Of a DNA stretch of 32,235 nt, positions 7,589 to 15,396 are shown one piece after another. The notes beneath the pieces are model-generated. The model was not told the origin of the DNA. It saw only the letters and a list, made by a program, of their open reading frames with translations, and made no database searches. The stretch lies in the NCBI GenBank assembly GCA_016212825.1, contig JACRDS010000035.1, positions 1 through 32,235 on the forward strand, given 5' to 3'. This stretch comes from Elusimicrobiota bacterium (GTDB lineage: Bacteria; Elusimicrobiota; Elusimicrobia; UBA1565; UBA9628). The position numbers and the translations under genes were made by a program. Position 1 is the first letter of the stretch; each line of letters begins with the position of its first letter.

Positions 7589-8587
7589 ATGGCTTATAAA
7601 GAACTGATTCTGCCGCAGAAACTCAGCGTCGACGAGAAGACGATGTCGGACAACTACGCCAAGTTCATCGCCGAGCCCTATGAGCGGGGCTACGGGCACA
7701 CCGTGGGCAACGCCCTCAGGCGGGTGCTGCTCTCCAGCCTCGAAGGCGCGGCCGTGACCGCCGCCCGCATCGACGGCGCCACCCATGAGTACGCGACCCT
7801 GACGGGCGTGAAGGAGGACGTGATGAACATCCTCCTCAACCTCAAGAAGCTGCGCGTGCGCCTCTTCTCCAACGGGCCGGAGACCGTCTACCTCACGGCC
7901 AACAAGGAGGGCGCAGTGACGGCTGGCACCGTGCGCGTCAACTCCAACGTGGAGGTCGTCAACAAGGATCTGGTCATCGCCAACCTCGAGGCGGGCGGCA
8001 AGCTCGACATGGAGATCGAGATCTCCAAAGGCCGCGGCTACATCCCGGCCGAGGACCTGCGCCAGCAGAACCACTGGCCCGCGGGCTTCCTCCCGGTGGA
8101 CGCCCTGTTCTCTCCCGTGGTCAAGGTGCACTATGACGTTGAGAACGCGCGCGTCGGGCAGGTCACCGACTACGACCGGCTCATCATGGAGATCTGGACC
8201 GACGGGTCCCTCAATCCCGCCGAGGCGCTCATCCAGTCCTCCAAGCTCCTGCGCCAGTCCCTGGACATCTTCATCCCCGAGGAAGCGGCCCCGGCCGCCG
8301 AAGGCTTCGCCGGCGGAGCCGGCGAAGGCGGCGCGGTCGTGGGCGAGGGCCTCGGCGGCGACTCCAAGCTCAAGGACATCCTGGGCCAGCCCATCGAGAT
8401 GATCGAGCTCTCCTCCCGGGCTTCCAACTGCCTGAAGGTCGCCCGCATCAAGACCATCGGGGAGCTGGTCTCCAAGCGGGACGAGGAGCTCCTGGCCGTC
8501 AAGAACTTCGGCCAGAAGTCGCTCGACGAGATCAAGGACCGGCTCAAGGACATGGGCCTGTCGCTGGGGATGCAGGTCAACGCCTGA
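7589..8587 (+). CDS. rpoA: RNA polymerase alpha subunit
   Basis: The 332-residue product has the dimerisation and assembly domain (about 1-230) with YGHTVGNALRRVLLSSLEGAA and the C-terminal domain (about 265-332) with SSRASNCLK, in which R277 and N280 match the residues that read UP elements and contact activators in Escherichia coli. The end LGMQVNA is typical. The linker (about 232-262) is rich in Gly, Ala and Glu and longer than usual. A good GGGAG lies upstream of the ATG. rplQ follows after 30 bases that hold a promoter-like element. Certain. Confidence 0.97.
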   Translation: MAYKELILPQKLSVDEKTMSDNYAKFIAEPYERGYGHTVGNALRRVLLSSLEGAAVTAARIDGATHEYATLTGVKEDVMNILLNLKKLRVRLFSNGPETVYLTANKEGAVTAGTVRVNSNVEVVNKDLVIANLEAGGKLDMEIEISKGRGYIPAEDLRQQNHWPAGFLPVDALFSPVVKVHYDVENARVGQVTDYDRLIMEIWTDGSLNPAEALIQSSKLLRQSLDIFIPEEAAPAAEGFAGGAGEGGAVVGEGLGGDSKLKDILGQPIEMIELSSRASNCLKVARIKTIGELVSKRDEELLAVKNFGQKSLDEIKDRLKDMGLSLGMQVNA

Positions 8588-8593
8588 TCCTGT

Positions 8594-8602
8594 TGCTATA
8601 AT
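8594..8602 (+). promoter_or_regulatory. Extended -10 promoter-like site before rplQ
   Basis: The 30-base gap between rpoA and rplQ contains TGCTATAAT, a perfect TATAAT hexamer (8597-8602) with the TGn extension. Such extended -10 sites can work without a good -35, and none is visible about 17 bases upstream. A transcript would begin near 8609, just ahead of the GAGAGG that serves rplQ (ATG 8618). In this very GC-rich context a perfect hexamer is unlikely by chance, but activity is inferred. Confidence 0.4.
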
Positions 8603-8617
8603 CAAAGAGAGGCCGTC

Positions 8618-8962
8618 ATGATCAAGACTCTGGGCGGACGAAAACTCGGCGTGACCGGCTCGCACCGCCGGGCCATGCTGCGCAACATGGCCACCAGCCT
8701 TTTCCTCAACGAGAAGGTGGAGACCACCATCGCCAAGGCCAAGGAGCTGCGCCCCTTCGCGGAGCGCCTCATCACCCACGCGGTGCACGGCCGCCATCCC
8801 GTGGTGCGGCGCTACATCCAGGACAAGACGGTTTACAAGAAGCTCTTCGAGGTCCTGGCGCCGCGCTATGCCAAGCGTCCGGGCGGCTACACCCGCATCC
8901 TGCGCCTGGCGCCGCGGGCGGGGGACAACGCCTCGCGCGGACTCATCAGCCTAGTCTCCTAG
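8618..8962 (+). CDS. rplQ: 50S ribosomal protein L17
   Basis: The 114-residue product has the L17 hallmarks [22 protein letters not shown], the [14 protein letters not shown] segment and the C-terminal [19 protein letters not shown]17 sits near the peptide exit of the large subunit. Length is normal. The gene is eight bases upstream of mreB, so the ribosomal operon and the cell-shape operon share a transcript unless the small gap acts as a break. A promoter-like sequence in front of it may give rplQ and the mre genes their own start. Certain. Confidence 0.97.
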   Translation: MIKTLGGRKLGVTGSHRRAMLRNMATSLFLNEKVETTIAKAKELRPFAERLITHAVHGRHPVVRRYIQDKTVYKKLFEVLAPRYAKRPGGYTRILRLAPRAGDNASRGLISLVS

Positions 8963-8970
8963 AGGAGCCC

Positions 8971-10023
8971 ATGTTCGACTTCCTCTTCAGCCTCTTCTCC
9001 AACGACATGGGGATAGACCTGGGCACGGCCAACACCCTGGTCTACGTCAAGAACCAGGGCATCGTGCTCCGCGAGCCCTCCGTCGTGGCCATCGACCGTG
9101 AGACCCGGAAGGTCCTGGCCATGGGGGCGGAGGCGAAGCGGATGCTGGGCCGCACCCCGTCTTCGATCGTGGCTGTGCGCCCCTTGAAGAACGGCGTCAT
9201 CGCCGACTTCGAGGTGACGCAGGAGATGATCAAGTACTTCATCCGCAAGGTCCATAACCGGCGCTCCCTGCTGCACCCGCGCATCGTCATCGGCATCCCT
9301 TCGGGAATCACCGAGGTGGAGCGGCGCGCCGTGCAGGAGTCGGCCGAGCAGGCCGGGGCCCGCGAGGTCTACCTCATCGAGGAGCCCATGGCCGCGGCCA
9401 TCGGCGCGGACCTGCCCATCTCCGAGCCGCACGGCAATTTCATCGTGGACATCGGCGGGGGGACCACCGAGGCGGCGGTCATCTCGCTGGGCGGCCTGGT
9501 CGTCTCGAAGTCCATCGACATCGCGGGCGACGAGATGGACGAGGCCGTCATGATGCATTTCCGCAGGAAGTACAACCTTCTCATCGGGGAGACCACGGCC
9601 GAGGACGTCAAGATCCAGATCGGCTCGGTCTTCCCGCTCAAGGAGGAGAAGACCATGGAGGTCAAGGGGCGGGACCAGGCGACCGGCCTGCCCAAGACGG
9701 TGCTGATCACCTCGGAGGAGGTGCGCCAGTCCCTCATGGAGCCGGTGCAGCTCATCCTCGACGTGATCAAGAACACGCTGGAGGAGACTCCGGCGGAATT
9801 GTCCGCGGATCTGGTGGACCGAGGCATCATGCTGGCGGGCGGAGGGTCGCTGCTGCGCGGACTGCCCGACCTCATCCGGCAGGAGACCGAGCTGCCCGTG
9901 CATCGCGCCGCCGACCCCCTGAGCTGCGTCGCCATGGGGGCGGGGAAGTTCCTGGAAGAGCTCGACAACATCACGGATCGCCGTCCGGACTTCGTCACCT
10001 CGTACCGCTACCGCGGGAACTGA
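8971..10023 (+). CDS. mreB: Rod-shape actin MreB
   Basis: The 350-residue product is a bacterial actin. The phosphate-1 motif is [14 protein letters not shown] (residues 13-26), phosphate-2 is [18 protein letters not shown] and the adenosine motif [15 protein letters not shown] comes near residue 290. Normal length is about 335-350. MreB polymers under the inner membrane guide the elongasome. The N-terminus [10 protein letters not shown] is hydrophobic and amphipathic, matching the membrane-binding helix of Gram-negative MreB. GAGGAG just before ATG 8971 is the ribosome binding site. The order mreB-mreC-mreD-mrdA follows. Certain. Confidence 0.97.
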   Translation: MFDFLFSLFSNDMGIDLGTANTLVYVKNQGIVLREPSVVAIDRETRKVLAMGAEAKRMLGRTPSSIVAVRPLKNGVIADFEVTQEMIKYFIRKVHNRRSLLHPRIVIGIPSGITEVERRAVQESAEQAGAREVYLIEEPMAAAIGADLPISEPHGNFIVDIGGGTTEAAVISLGGLVVSKSIDIAGDEMDEAVMMHFRRKYNLLIGETTAEDVKIQIGSVFPLKEEKTMEVKGRDQATGLPKTVLITSEEVRQSLMEPVQLILDVIKNTLEETPAELSADLVDRGIMLAGGGSLLRGLPDLIRQETELPVHRAADPLSCVAMGAGKFLEELDNITDRRPDFVTSYRYRGN

Positions 10024-10024
10024 A

Positions 10025-10055
10025 GGCGCGGCGGCCGGAGTGGCCGCCAGGCGCC
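10025..10055 (+). other. Stable hairpin between mreB and mreC
   Basis: GGCGC+GGCGGCC (10025-10036) pairs with GGCCGCC (10042-10048) and GCGCC (10051-10055), giving 12 base pairs with a GGAGT loop and a two-base bulge. It starts two bases after the mreB stop. No run of T follows, so it is not a normal Rho-independent terminator. It could protect the mreB message or reduce mreC expression; its function is inferred. Confidence 0.45.
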
Positions 10056-10093
10056 GTATCGCAAGGAAGGCGGGAGCCCTCTTGCGCTCATAG

Positions 10094-10984
10094 ATGTATC
10101 GCGAAACACAGGTTTCCAACTACGTCCTAGCCGTGCTGGCGGCGCTGGCTCTGGTGCTGCTGTCGCTGCCCCTCTCCGCGCCGGTACGCGCTTTCAAGGC
10201 GGCGGCGGTCTACCTCCTGCATCCGGCGGCGTTCTACGGCGCCAAGGGGGAGCAGCGCCTGGCGCAGGTCCCGCCGCGCCTGGCCAGTCTTCTGCGGGCG
10301 GACCTGGAGAACGTCCAGCTCCAGGCCCAGCTGCGTGAGACCCTCTGGCAGAAGTCGGAGCTGGACGGCTTGCGCGCCGAGAACCACCGGCTGGCCCAGG
10401 CTCTGGGCCTCAGGACGCCCTCCGGCCACACGCCGCTCTGGGCCGACGTCATGGAGCGCGACCCCCTGCACTGGTACAACAGCATCATGGTGACGGCGGG
10501 GTCGGACCAGGGCGTGACCCTCAACGCTCCCGTGTTCGGCGACCAGGATGGGACGCTGGTGGCCATCGGCCGCGTCGCCGAGGTGCGTCCGGACGCCTCC
10601 CTGGTGCTCCTGATGACCGACGAGCTCTCCTCGGTGGCCGCCTACCTCTCCACCTCCGCGGTGGAAGGGCTCATCCAGGGCCAGGGCGGGCCCCGGTTGC
10701 GCATGAACTACCTGCCCGCGGACGTGGTCCTGTCCACGGGCGACCTCGTCTTCACCTCGCCCACGAGCGCGACATTCCCCGGCGAGATACTGCTCGGGCG
10801 GGTGACCGCCGTCAATCCCCACGACCCCTTCCTGACCTTCCAGTCGGTCGAGGTGCGCCCGGCCGCGGATGCGGCCGCGCTCAATCATGTCATGATCCTG
10901 CTCGCGGCGGGGCCCGGGAGGCCGGCCGCCGCGCCCGCTCCCCCGAAGGCGCAGAAGCCGCCGCCGTCCCCGGAGGCGAGATGA
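10094..10984 (+). CDS. mreC: Rod-shape protein MreC
   Basis: The 296-residue product has one N-terminal membrane span (about residues 9-29), a coiled segment (about 65-100, with LRAENHRLAQALGL) and the beta-barrel MreC domain, including VTAGSDQGVTLNAPVFG and TGDLVFTSP. It ends in an Ala/Pro-rich tail. MreC scaffolds the elongasome in the periplasm and binds PBP2. An in-frame TAG directly precedes ATG 10094, so no earlier start is possible. There is no good ribosome binding site: a GGGAG lies about 17 bases upstream. The stop overlaps mreD as ATGA (10981-10984). Identity firm from domain and place. Confidence 0.93.
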   Translation: MYRETQVSNYVLAVLAALALVLLSLPLSAPVRAFKAAAVYLLHPAAFYGAKGEQRLAQVPPRLASLLRADLENVQLQAQLRETLWQKSELDGLRAENHRLAQALGLRTPSGHTPLWADVMERDPLHWYNSIMVTAGSDQGVTLNAPVFGDQDGTLVAIGRVAEVRPDASLVLLMTDELSSVAAYLSTSAVEGLIQGQGGPRLRMNYLPADVVLSTGDLVFTSPTSATFPGEILLGRVTAVNPHDPFLTFQSVEVRPAADAAALNHVMILLAAGPGRPAAAPAPPKAQKPPPSPEAR

Positions 10985-11451
10985 GCCATCTGCGGGGGGC
11001 GGTCCTCTTCCTGGCCGCGGCGCTGCTGCAGTGGTGGTGGTCCGCCAGCCTGGCCGTCTGGGGGCTGACCCCGCAGCTTCTGCTGGTCCTGACCGTGGCC
11101 CTGGCGGCGCGCGTGGGGCCTACGGAAGGGATGTGCTACGGCTTCCTCTGGGGGCTCTTCCTCGACATCCTGCGGCCGGACCTCCTCGGGGGCAACGCCC
11201 TGATCCTGCTCCTGGCGGGCTACGGGACCGGAGCCCTGCGCCGGCAGATCGACGTGAGCGACCCTGTCTCCCATTGCGCGGTCGTGGCCATGATGACCTG
11301 GGCCGGCTTCCTCCTCTACGGCGTGCTGGGCGCCGTGTTCGCGGAGGGCTTCATCTGGGCCGGCTGGCCGGCCTTCCTTCTCGACCCGCTCTATAACTGC
11401 CTCCTCGTCCCGTTCGCAGGCATGGCGGCGGCCTGGCTGAGGGCGCGATGA
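10981..11451 (+). CDS. mreD: Rod-shape protein MreD
   Basis: The 156-residue product is almost wholly hydrophobic, with about five membrane spans, and carries the MreD-like motifs LTVALAARVGPTEGMCYGFLWGLFLDIL and a central LLLAGYGTGALRRQI. MreD is the inner-membrane partner of MreC and PBP2/RodA. The sequence is poorly conserved in general, so position between mreC and mrdA carries much of the weight. It overlaps mreC by four bases and mrdA by four (ATGA-type). Good confidence. Confidence 0.88.
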   Translation: MSHLRGAVLFLAAALLQWWWSASLAVWGLTPQLLLVLTVALAARVGPTEGMCYGFLWGLFLDILRPDLLGGNALILLLAGYGTGALRRQIDVSDPVSHCAVVAMMTWAGFLLYGVLGAVFAEGFIWAGWPAFLLDPLYNCLLVPFAGMAAAWLRAR

Positions 11452-13295
11452 TGCGCGAAGGCGGCGATCGCTTGGCGCGGCTGGAGGCGCTCTGGGTCTT
11501 GGCCTACCTGGTCGGGGCCATGCTGGGGCTGCGCCTGGTCCAGCTCCAGATCCTGCAGCGGGAGGAGTACCGCCAGCTGGCCGAGCTCAACGCCACGAAG
11601 GTCATATACCAGACCGCGCCCCGGGGGCGTATCTATGACCGCCGCGGCACGCCGGTGGCCGCCAACCAGGAGGCCTTCTCCCTCATCTACATCCCGCCCA
11701 AGAAGGGCCAGTCGAGCCCGGACCTGGACTTCCTGGCCGGGCAGCTGGCCCGGGAGCTCGGGCGGGACCGCGGCGAGCTCTTGGAGACCCTGCAGCAGGC
11801 CGTGAAAGAGGAGGCGGCCCTGCGCCTGGCGGAGAACCTCCCGCGCGCAGCGATGTTCCGGCTCTCCGAGCTCAAGACCATCTATCCCGGCGTGGAACTC
11901 ATCGTGGAGGCTCGGCGCCACTATCCCTTCGGCCGCTTCGCCAGCCACCTGCTGGGCTATATGGGGAAGATGGATCCCCGCAGCTGGCGCGTCCTCAAGA
12001 ACAAGGGCTACCGGGTGGATTCGCGCATCGGACGCATCGGCCTGGAGTACGCCCTGGAGGCGGACCTGCGCGGGCGCGACGGGGGCCTGCGCATGCTGGT
12101 GGACGCCCAGGGCCGTCTCAGGAAGAAACTGGAGAGCTTCCCGGGCATCCCGGGGGGCAGCGTCCATCTGACCATCGACGAGGCCGTGCAGAAGGCGGCG
12201 GACGAGGGTCTGCGCCGCTCGCCGAGCGGGCGGGGGGCGGCGGTCGCCATCGACCCGCGCAGCGGGGCGATATTGGCGCTGTCCGCGGCGCCGGATTTCG
12301 ACCCCAATGCCTTCCTGTCCTCGGATCCGTCCGTGGTCAGGGAGGTCGTGTCCAGCATCGACGAGTTCAACCGCGCCATCGCGGGGACCTACGCCCCCGG
12401 GTCCACGTTCAAGCCGATCATCGGCGCGGCCGGGCTCAACGAGGGGCGCTTCTCGACGGAAGACGCGGTCTTCTGTCCCGGGTACATGGAGCTGGGGAAG
12501 AACATCTTCCTGTGCTGGGAGCACAAAGGGCATAAGAGGATGACCTGGTTCCCGGGGCTGACGCACTCCTGCGACGTCTATTTCTACCGCATGGGGCTGC
12601 GCGCGGGAGGGCCCCTCATCGAGAAGTACGCGCGCATGTTCGGCCTGGGCGCCAAGACCGGGGTCGCGCTCAAAGGCGAGCGGAGCGGCAACCTGTTCGG
12701 GCCCACGGCGCGGCAGCGGGCCGGGCGGTCCTGGTACGACGGCGACACCGTCAACCTCTCCATCGGCCAGGGAGAGATGCTGGTGACCCCCATCCAGATG
12801 GCGGTGTTCGCCGCCGCGGTCGCCAACCGGGGCACGGTCTGGCGGCCCTATTACATCGACCGCATCGAGTACTCGGACGGAAGGCCCGAGGTCCGGCAGA
12901 ACCCGGAGAAGCTGAGCCATGTCGTCCTCAAGGACGAGGTCTGGAGCGATCTCCGTGACGCCCTGCGCCTGGTGGTGTCTTCCGGGACCGGGGTGGCCGC
13001 GCGCATCCCCGGCCTGGACGTGGGGGGGAAGACCGGGACCGCGCAGAACCCGGCTGGGCCGGACCACGCCTGGTTCATCGCCTTCGCCGCACGTCCCGGC
13101 GAGGCCCCGGCCGTGGCCGTGGCGGTCCTCGTGGAACACGGCGGCCATGGCTCCTCGGCGGCCGCGCCCATCGCGCGCGCCGTCATGATGGCCGCCTATG
13201 GGATGGAGGACAAGAGCGCGACAGCGCCGAAGTCGGCCGCCGTCCGGCCCGTGCCGGTCCGCCCGGGCGCGCCCATGCCGCCGCGGACGCATTGA
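11448..13295 (+). CDS. mrdA: Penicillin-binding protein 2, elongasome transpeptidase
   Basis: The 615-residue product has one N-terminal span (about 13-31), the dimerisation (PBP-dimer) region with RGRIYDRRGTPVA at 59-71, and the transpeptidase domain with active-site S319-T-F-K322, SCD at 374-376 and K528-T-G530. It ends in a Pro/Ala/Arg tail. It cross-links peptidoglycan on the side wall with RodA. Two tandem ATGs at 11448 and 11451 are both possible; the first overlaps the mreD stop. The usual next gene, rodA, is absent here: a ribonuclease gene comes instead. Class-B PBP identity is certain and the context indicates PBP2 of the rod complex. Confidence 0.95.
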   Translation: MMREGGDRLARLEALWVLAYLVGAMLGLRLVQLQILQREEYRQLAELNATKVIYQTAPRGRIYDRRGTPVAANQEAFSLIYIPPKKGQSSPDLDFLAGQLARELGRDRGELLETLQQAVKEEAALRLAENLPRAAMFRLSELKTIYPGVELIVEARRHYPFGRFASHLLGYMGKMDPRSWRVLKNKGYRVDSRIGRIGLEYALEADLRGRDGGLRMLVDAQGRLRKKLESFPGIPGGSVHLTIDEAVQKAADEGLRRSPSGRGAAVAIDPRSGAILALSAAPDFDPNAFLSSDPSVVREVVSSIDEFNRAIAGTYAPGSTFKPIIGAAGLNEGRFSTEDAVFCPGYMELGKNIFLCWEHKGHKRMTWFPGLTHSCDVYFYRMGLRAGGPLIEKYARMFGLGAKTGVALKGERSGNLFGPTARQRAGRSWYDGDTVNLSIGQGEMLVTPIQMAVFAAAVANRGTVWRPYYIDRIEYSDGRPEVRQNPEKLSHVVLKDEVWSDLRDALRLVVSSGTGVAARIPGLDVGGKTGTAQNPAGPDHAWFIAFAARPGEAPAVAVAVLVEHGGHGSSAAAPIARAVMMAAYGMEDKSATAPKSAAVRPVPVRPGAPMPPRTH

Positions 13296-13323
13296 ACACC
13301 CTTTATCAAGAGAGGATTTCGAC

Positions 13324-15396
13324 ATGTCGAACGAAGAGACGGATGTGAAGCAGGATCCGATCACCCCGCCCCCTCCGGGAGGGGAGAACGCCCTCCCTGC
13401 GGAGGCGGCGCTTCCCAGCGCGCCGGCGCCCCAGGAGCCGCCGCAGGAGGACGCCCGGGACCAGCGCGAGGAGCAGTACCCCCGCGCGGACGCGGTCATC
13501 GCCCGCGACCCGGAGCCGGATTACGCCGCGTCCCCGGAGACCGTCGAAGACGAGGGCGAGGAGGGCGGCTTCGACGGCGTGGCGGAGGTGGGCGATGAGG
13601 GCCCGGAGACGGAGGATGAGCCCGAGGCCGAAGAGCCGCAGTCCCCTCCGCGAGCGGAGAACGGTAACGCTCCGGGGACGGCGCGTCCTGACGCGCCGCA
13701 GCAGCAACAGCAGCAGCGGCATGAGGGACGCGGCCGGCGGCGGGGCCGCGGCGGACGCGGCGGAGACCGCGGCCGGCAGGACCAAGGCGGCCGGCAGGAC
13801 CGCCAGCGCCAAGAACGGGGCCGGCAGGAGCACGGCCGACAGGACCGGCAGCGCCAGGATCGGGACCGGCAGGAGCACGACCGTCGGGGAGGCGAAGGGC
13901 ATCGCGGCCGCGAGCGCGGCGGTGAGCGCGAGTACCGCAGCGACCACCGCACTCCGGGCCCGGCCGTCAAGCGCGAGATCCTGGCCAACACCAACTTCGA
14001 GGAGACGCGCATCGCGATCCTGGAGGACGGCCGCATGGCCGAGCTCCTGTGGGAGCGCAAGAGCAGCCAGAACATCGTCGGCAACATCTACAAGGGCGTG
14101 GTCGAGAACGTGCTGCCCGGCATCTCCTCGGCCTTCGTGAACATCGGCTACGAGAAGAACGCCTATCTCTACATCTCGGATGTGCTCGGGGAGAAGGGCG
14201 CCGCCATCGACGCCACCCTCAAGAAGGGCCAGCACATCATGGTCCAGGTCGCCAAGGAGGCCATCAGCACCAAGGGCGCGAAGGTTACCATGGACATCTC
14301 GCTGCCCGGCCGCTATCTGGTCTTCACCCCCAACCAGACCTACGTGGGCATCTCCAAGCAGATCGGCGACGCCGCCGAGAGGGAGAGGCTCTCCGCCATC
14401 GTGGACCGCCTGGTGGCGGAGCACCTGGACGGCAAGGGCGTGGTGGTACGTACCGAGGCCGAGGGCGCCTCGGAGGCCGACCTGGAGCGCGAGGTCAAGT
14501 ATCTGCAGCAGACCTGGGCCCAGATCCAGAAGAAGTTCGCGGAGACGCCGCCGCCCTGCATGCTGCACAAGGACCTGGACCTGGCCCTGCAGGTGGCGCG
14601 CGACCTGCTCTCCGACAAGGTCTACGTCTACCTGCTCGACAACAAGGACCAGCACAAGAACGTGACGGAGTTCGTGGCGGCCATCTCTCCGGAGCTCCAG
14701 TCGAAGGTGAAGCTCTACGACGCAAAGACCCCCATGTTCAAGGCCTTCGACCTGGAGAGGGAGATCGAGGACATGCGCCGCACCAAGGTCCCCCTGCCCA
14801 ACGGGGGCTCGATCATCATCCAGGAGGCGGAGTCCCTCTGCGCCATCGACGTCAACACCGGCCGATTCACCGGCTCCAAATCCCAGGAGGAGACGGTCAC
14901 CCAGACCAACGTCGAGGCCGCGGCGGAGGTCGCGCACCAGCTGCGCCTGCGCAACATCGGCGGCATCATCGTGGTGGACTTCATCGACATGCGCAAAGCC
15001 TCCAACCGCCAGAAGGTGATGGAGGCTTTCGCCCACGCCTGCAAGGGCGACCGGGCCAAGATCCGCATCCTGCCCATCACCCGCCTGGGCCTGGTGGAAC
15101 TGACCCGCGAGCGCAAGCGCGAGTCCACGGTGAGTCTCATCACCGACGAATGCCCCCAGTGCAAAGGCTGCGGGCGGGTGCTCTCCGGAGAGACCCTGCG
15201 CATACGCATCCAGCGCGAGATCAAGCAGATGACCGGGGGGCGGCCGGGCGGCAGCGTGCGGCTTCTGCTGCATCCCGGCCTGGCGGAGCAGTTCCGCGGC
15301 CAGCAGGTCGCCATCGAGAAGAACGTGGCGCGCACCATCAAGATCCAGAGCGACCCGTCCTTGCCCTGGGAGGAGTACCGCATCGTCCTGGAATGA
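13324..15396 (+). CDS. rng: Ribonuclease E/G family endoribonuclease with disordered N-terminus
   Basis: The 690-residue product has its catalytic core at about residues 215-690: an S1-type RNA-binding region (GNIYKGVVENVLPGISSAFVNIG), the nuclease with D509 (AIDVNTG) and D552 (VVDFIDMRK), and a zinc-link CPQC at 610-613. These spacings (43 and 58 residues) match D303, D346 and C404 of Escherichia coli RNase E. The first 215 residues are not part of the family: an acidic half, a poly-Gln run, then an Arg/Gln/Gly/Asp-rich half with a 15-residue tandem repeat. There is no C-terminal scaffold, so the disordered tail is moved to the front. Start ATG 13324 follows AGAGAGG. Part of the cell-wall operon. 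Confidence 0.93.
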   Translation: MSNEETDVKQDPITPPPPGGENALPAEAALPSAPAPQEPPQEDARDQREEQYPRADAVIARDPEPDYAASPETVEDEGEEGGFDGVAEVGDEGPETEDEPEAEEPQSPPRAENGNAPGTARPDAPQQQQQQRHEGRGRRRGRGGRGGDRGRQDQGGRQDRQRQERGRQEHGRQDRQRQDRDRQEHDRRGGEGHRGRERGGEREYRSDHRTPGPAVKREILANTNFEETRIAILEDGRMAELLWERKSSQNIVGNIYKGVVENVLPGISSAFVNIGYEKNAYLYISDVLGEKGAAIDATLKKGQHIMVQVAKEAISTKGAKVTMDISLPGRYLVFTPNQTYVGISKQIGDAAERERLSAIVDRLVAEHLDGKGVVVRTEAEGASEADLEREVKYLQQTWAQIQKKFAETPPPCMLHKDLDLALQVARDLLSDKVYVYLLDNKDQHKNVTEFVAAISPELQSKVKLYDAKTPMFKAFDLEREIEDMRRTKVPLPNGGSIIIQEAESLCAIDVNTGRFTGSKSQEETVTQTNVEAAAEVAHQLRLRNIGGIIVVDFIDMRKASNRQKVMEAFAHACKGDRAKIRILPITRLGLVELTRERKRESTVSLITDECPQCKGCGRVLSGETLRIRIQREIKQMTGGRPGGSVRLLLHPGLAEQFRGQQVAIEKNVARTIKIQSDPSLPWEEYRIVLE
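13792..13881 (+). repeat. Two copies of a 45-base tandem repeat inside the RNase E/G gene
   Basis: The segments 13792-13836 and 13837-13881 are near-identical and encode residues 157-171 and 172-186. The unit reads RQDRQRQ-E/D-R-G/D-RQEH plus one residue. Copies differ by several silent and a few coding changes. It lies in the disordered Arg/Gln-rich leader, so it is a coding minisatellite and not an intergenic repeat. Confidence 0.75.

Noticed and set aside
11391-13499. Minus-strand open frame of 702 codons opposite mrdA
   Set aside because: It covers the conserved PBP2 gene and has the composition of reverse-complement GC-rich coding DNA, with no domain.
13792-13881. Possible CRISPR-like array
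   Set aside because: The two 45-base units are adjacent with no spacers, lie in frame in a coding sequence and have no leader or cas genes.
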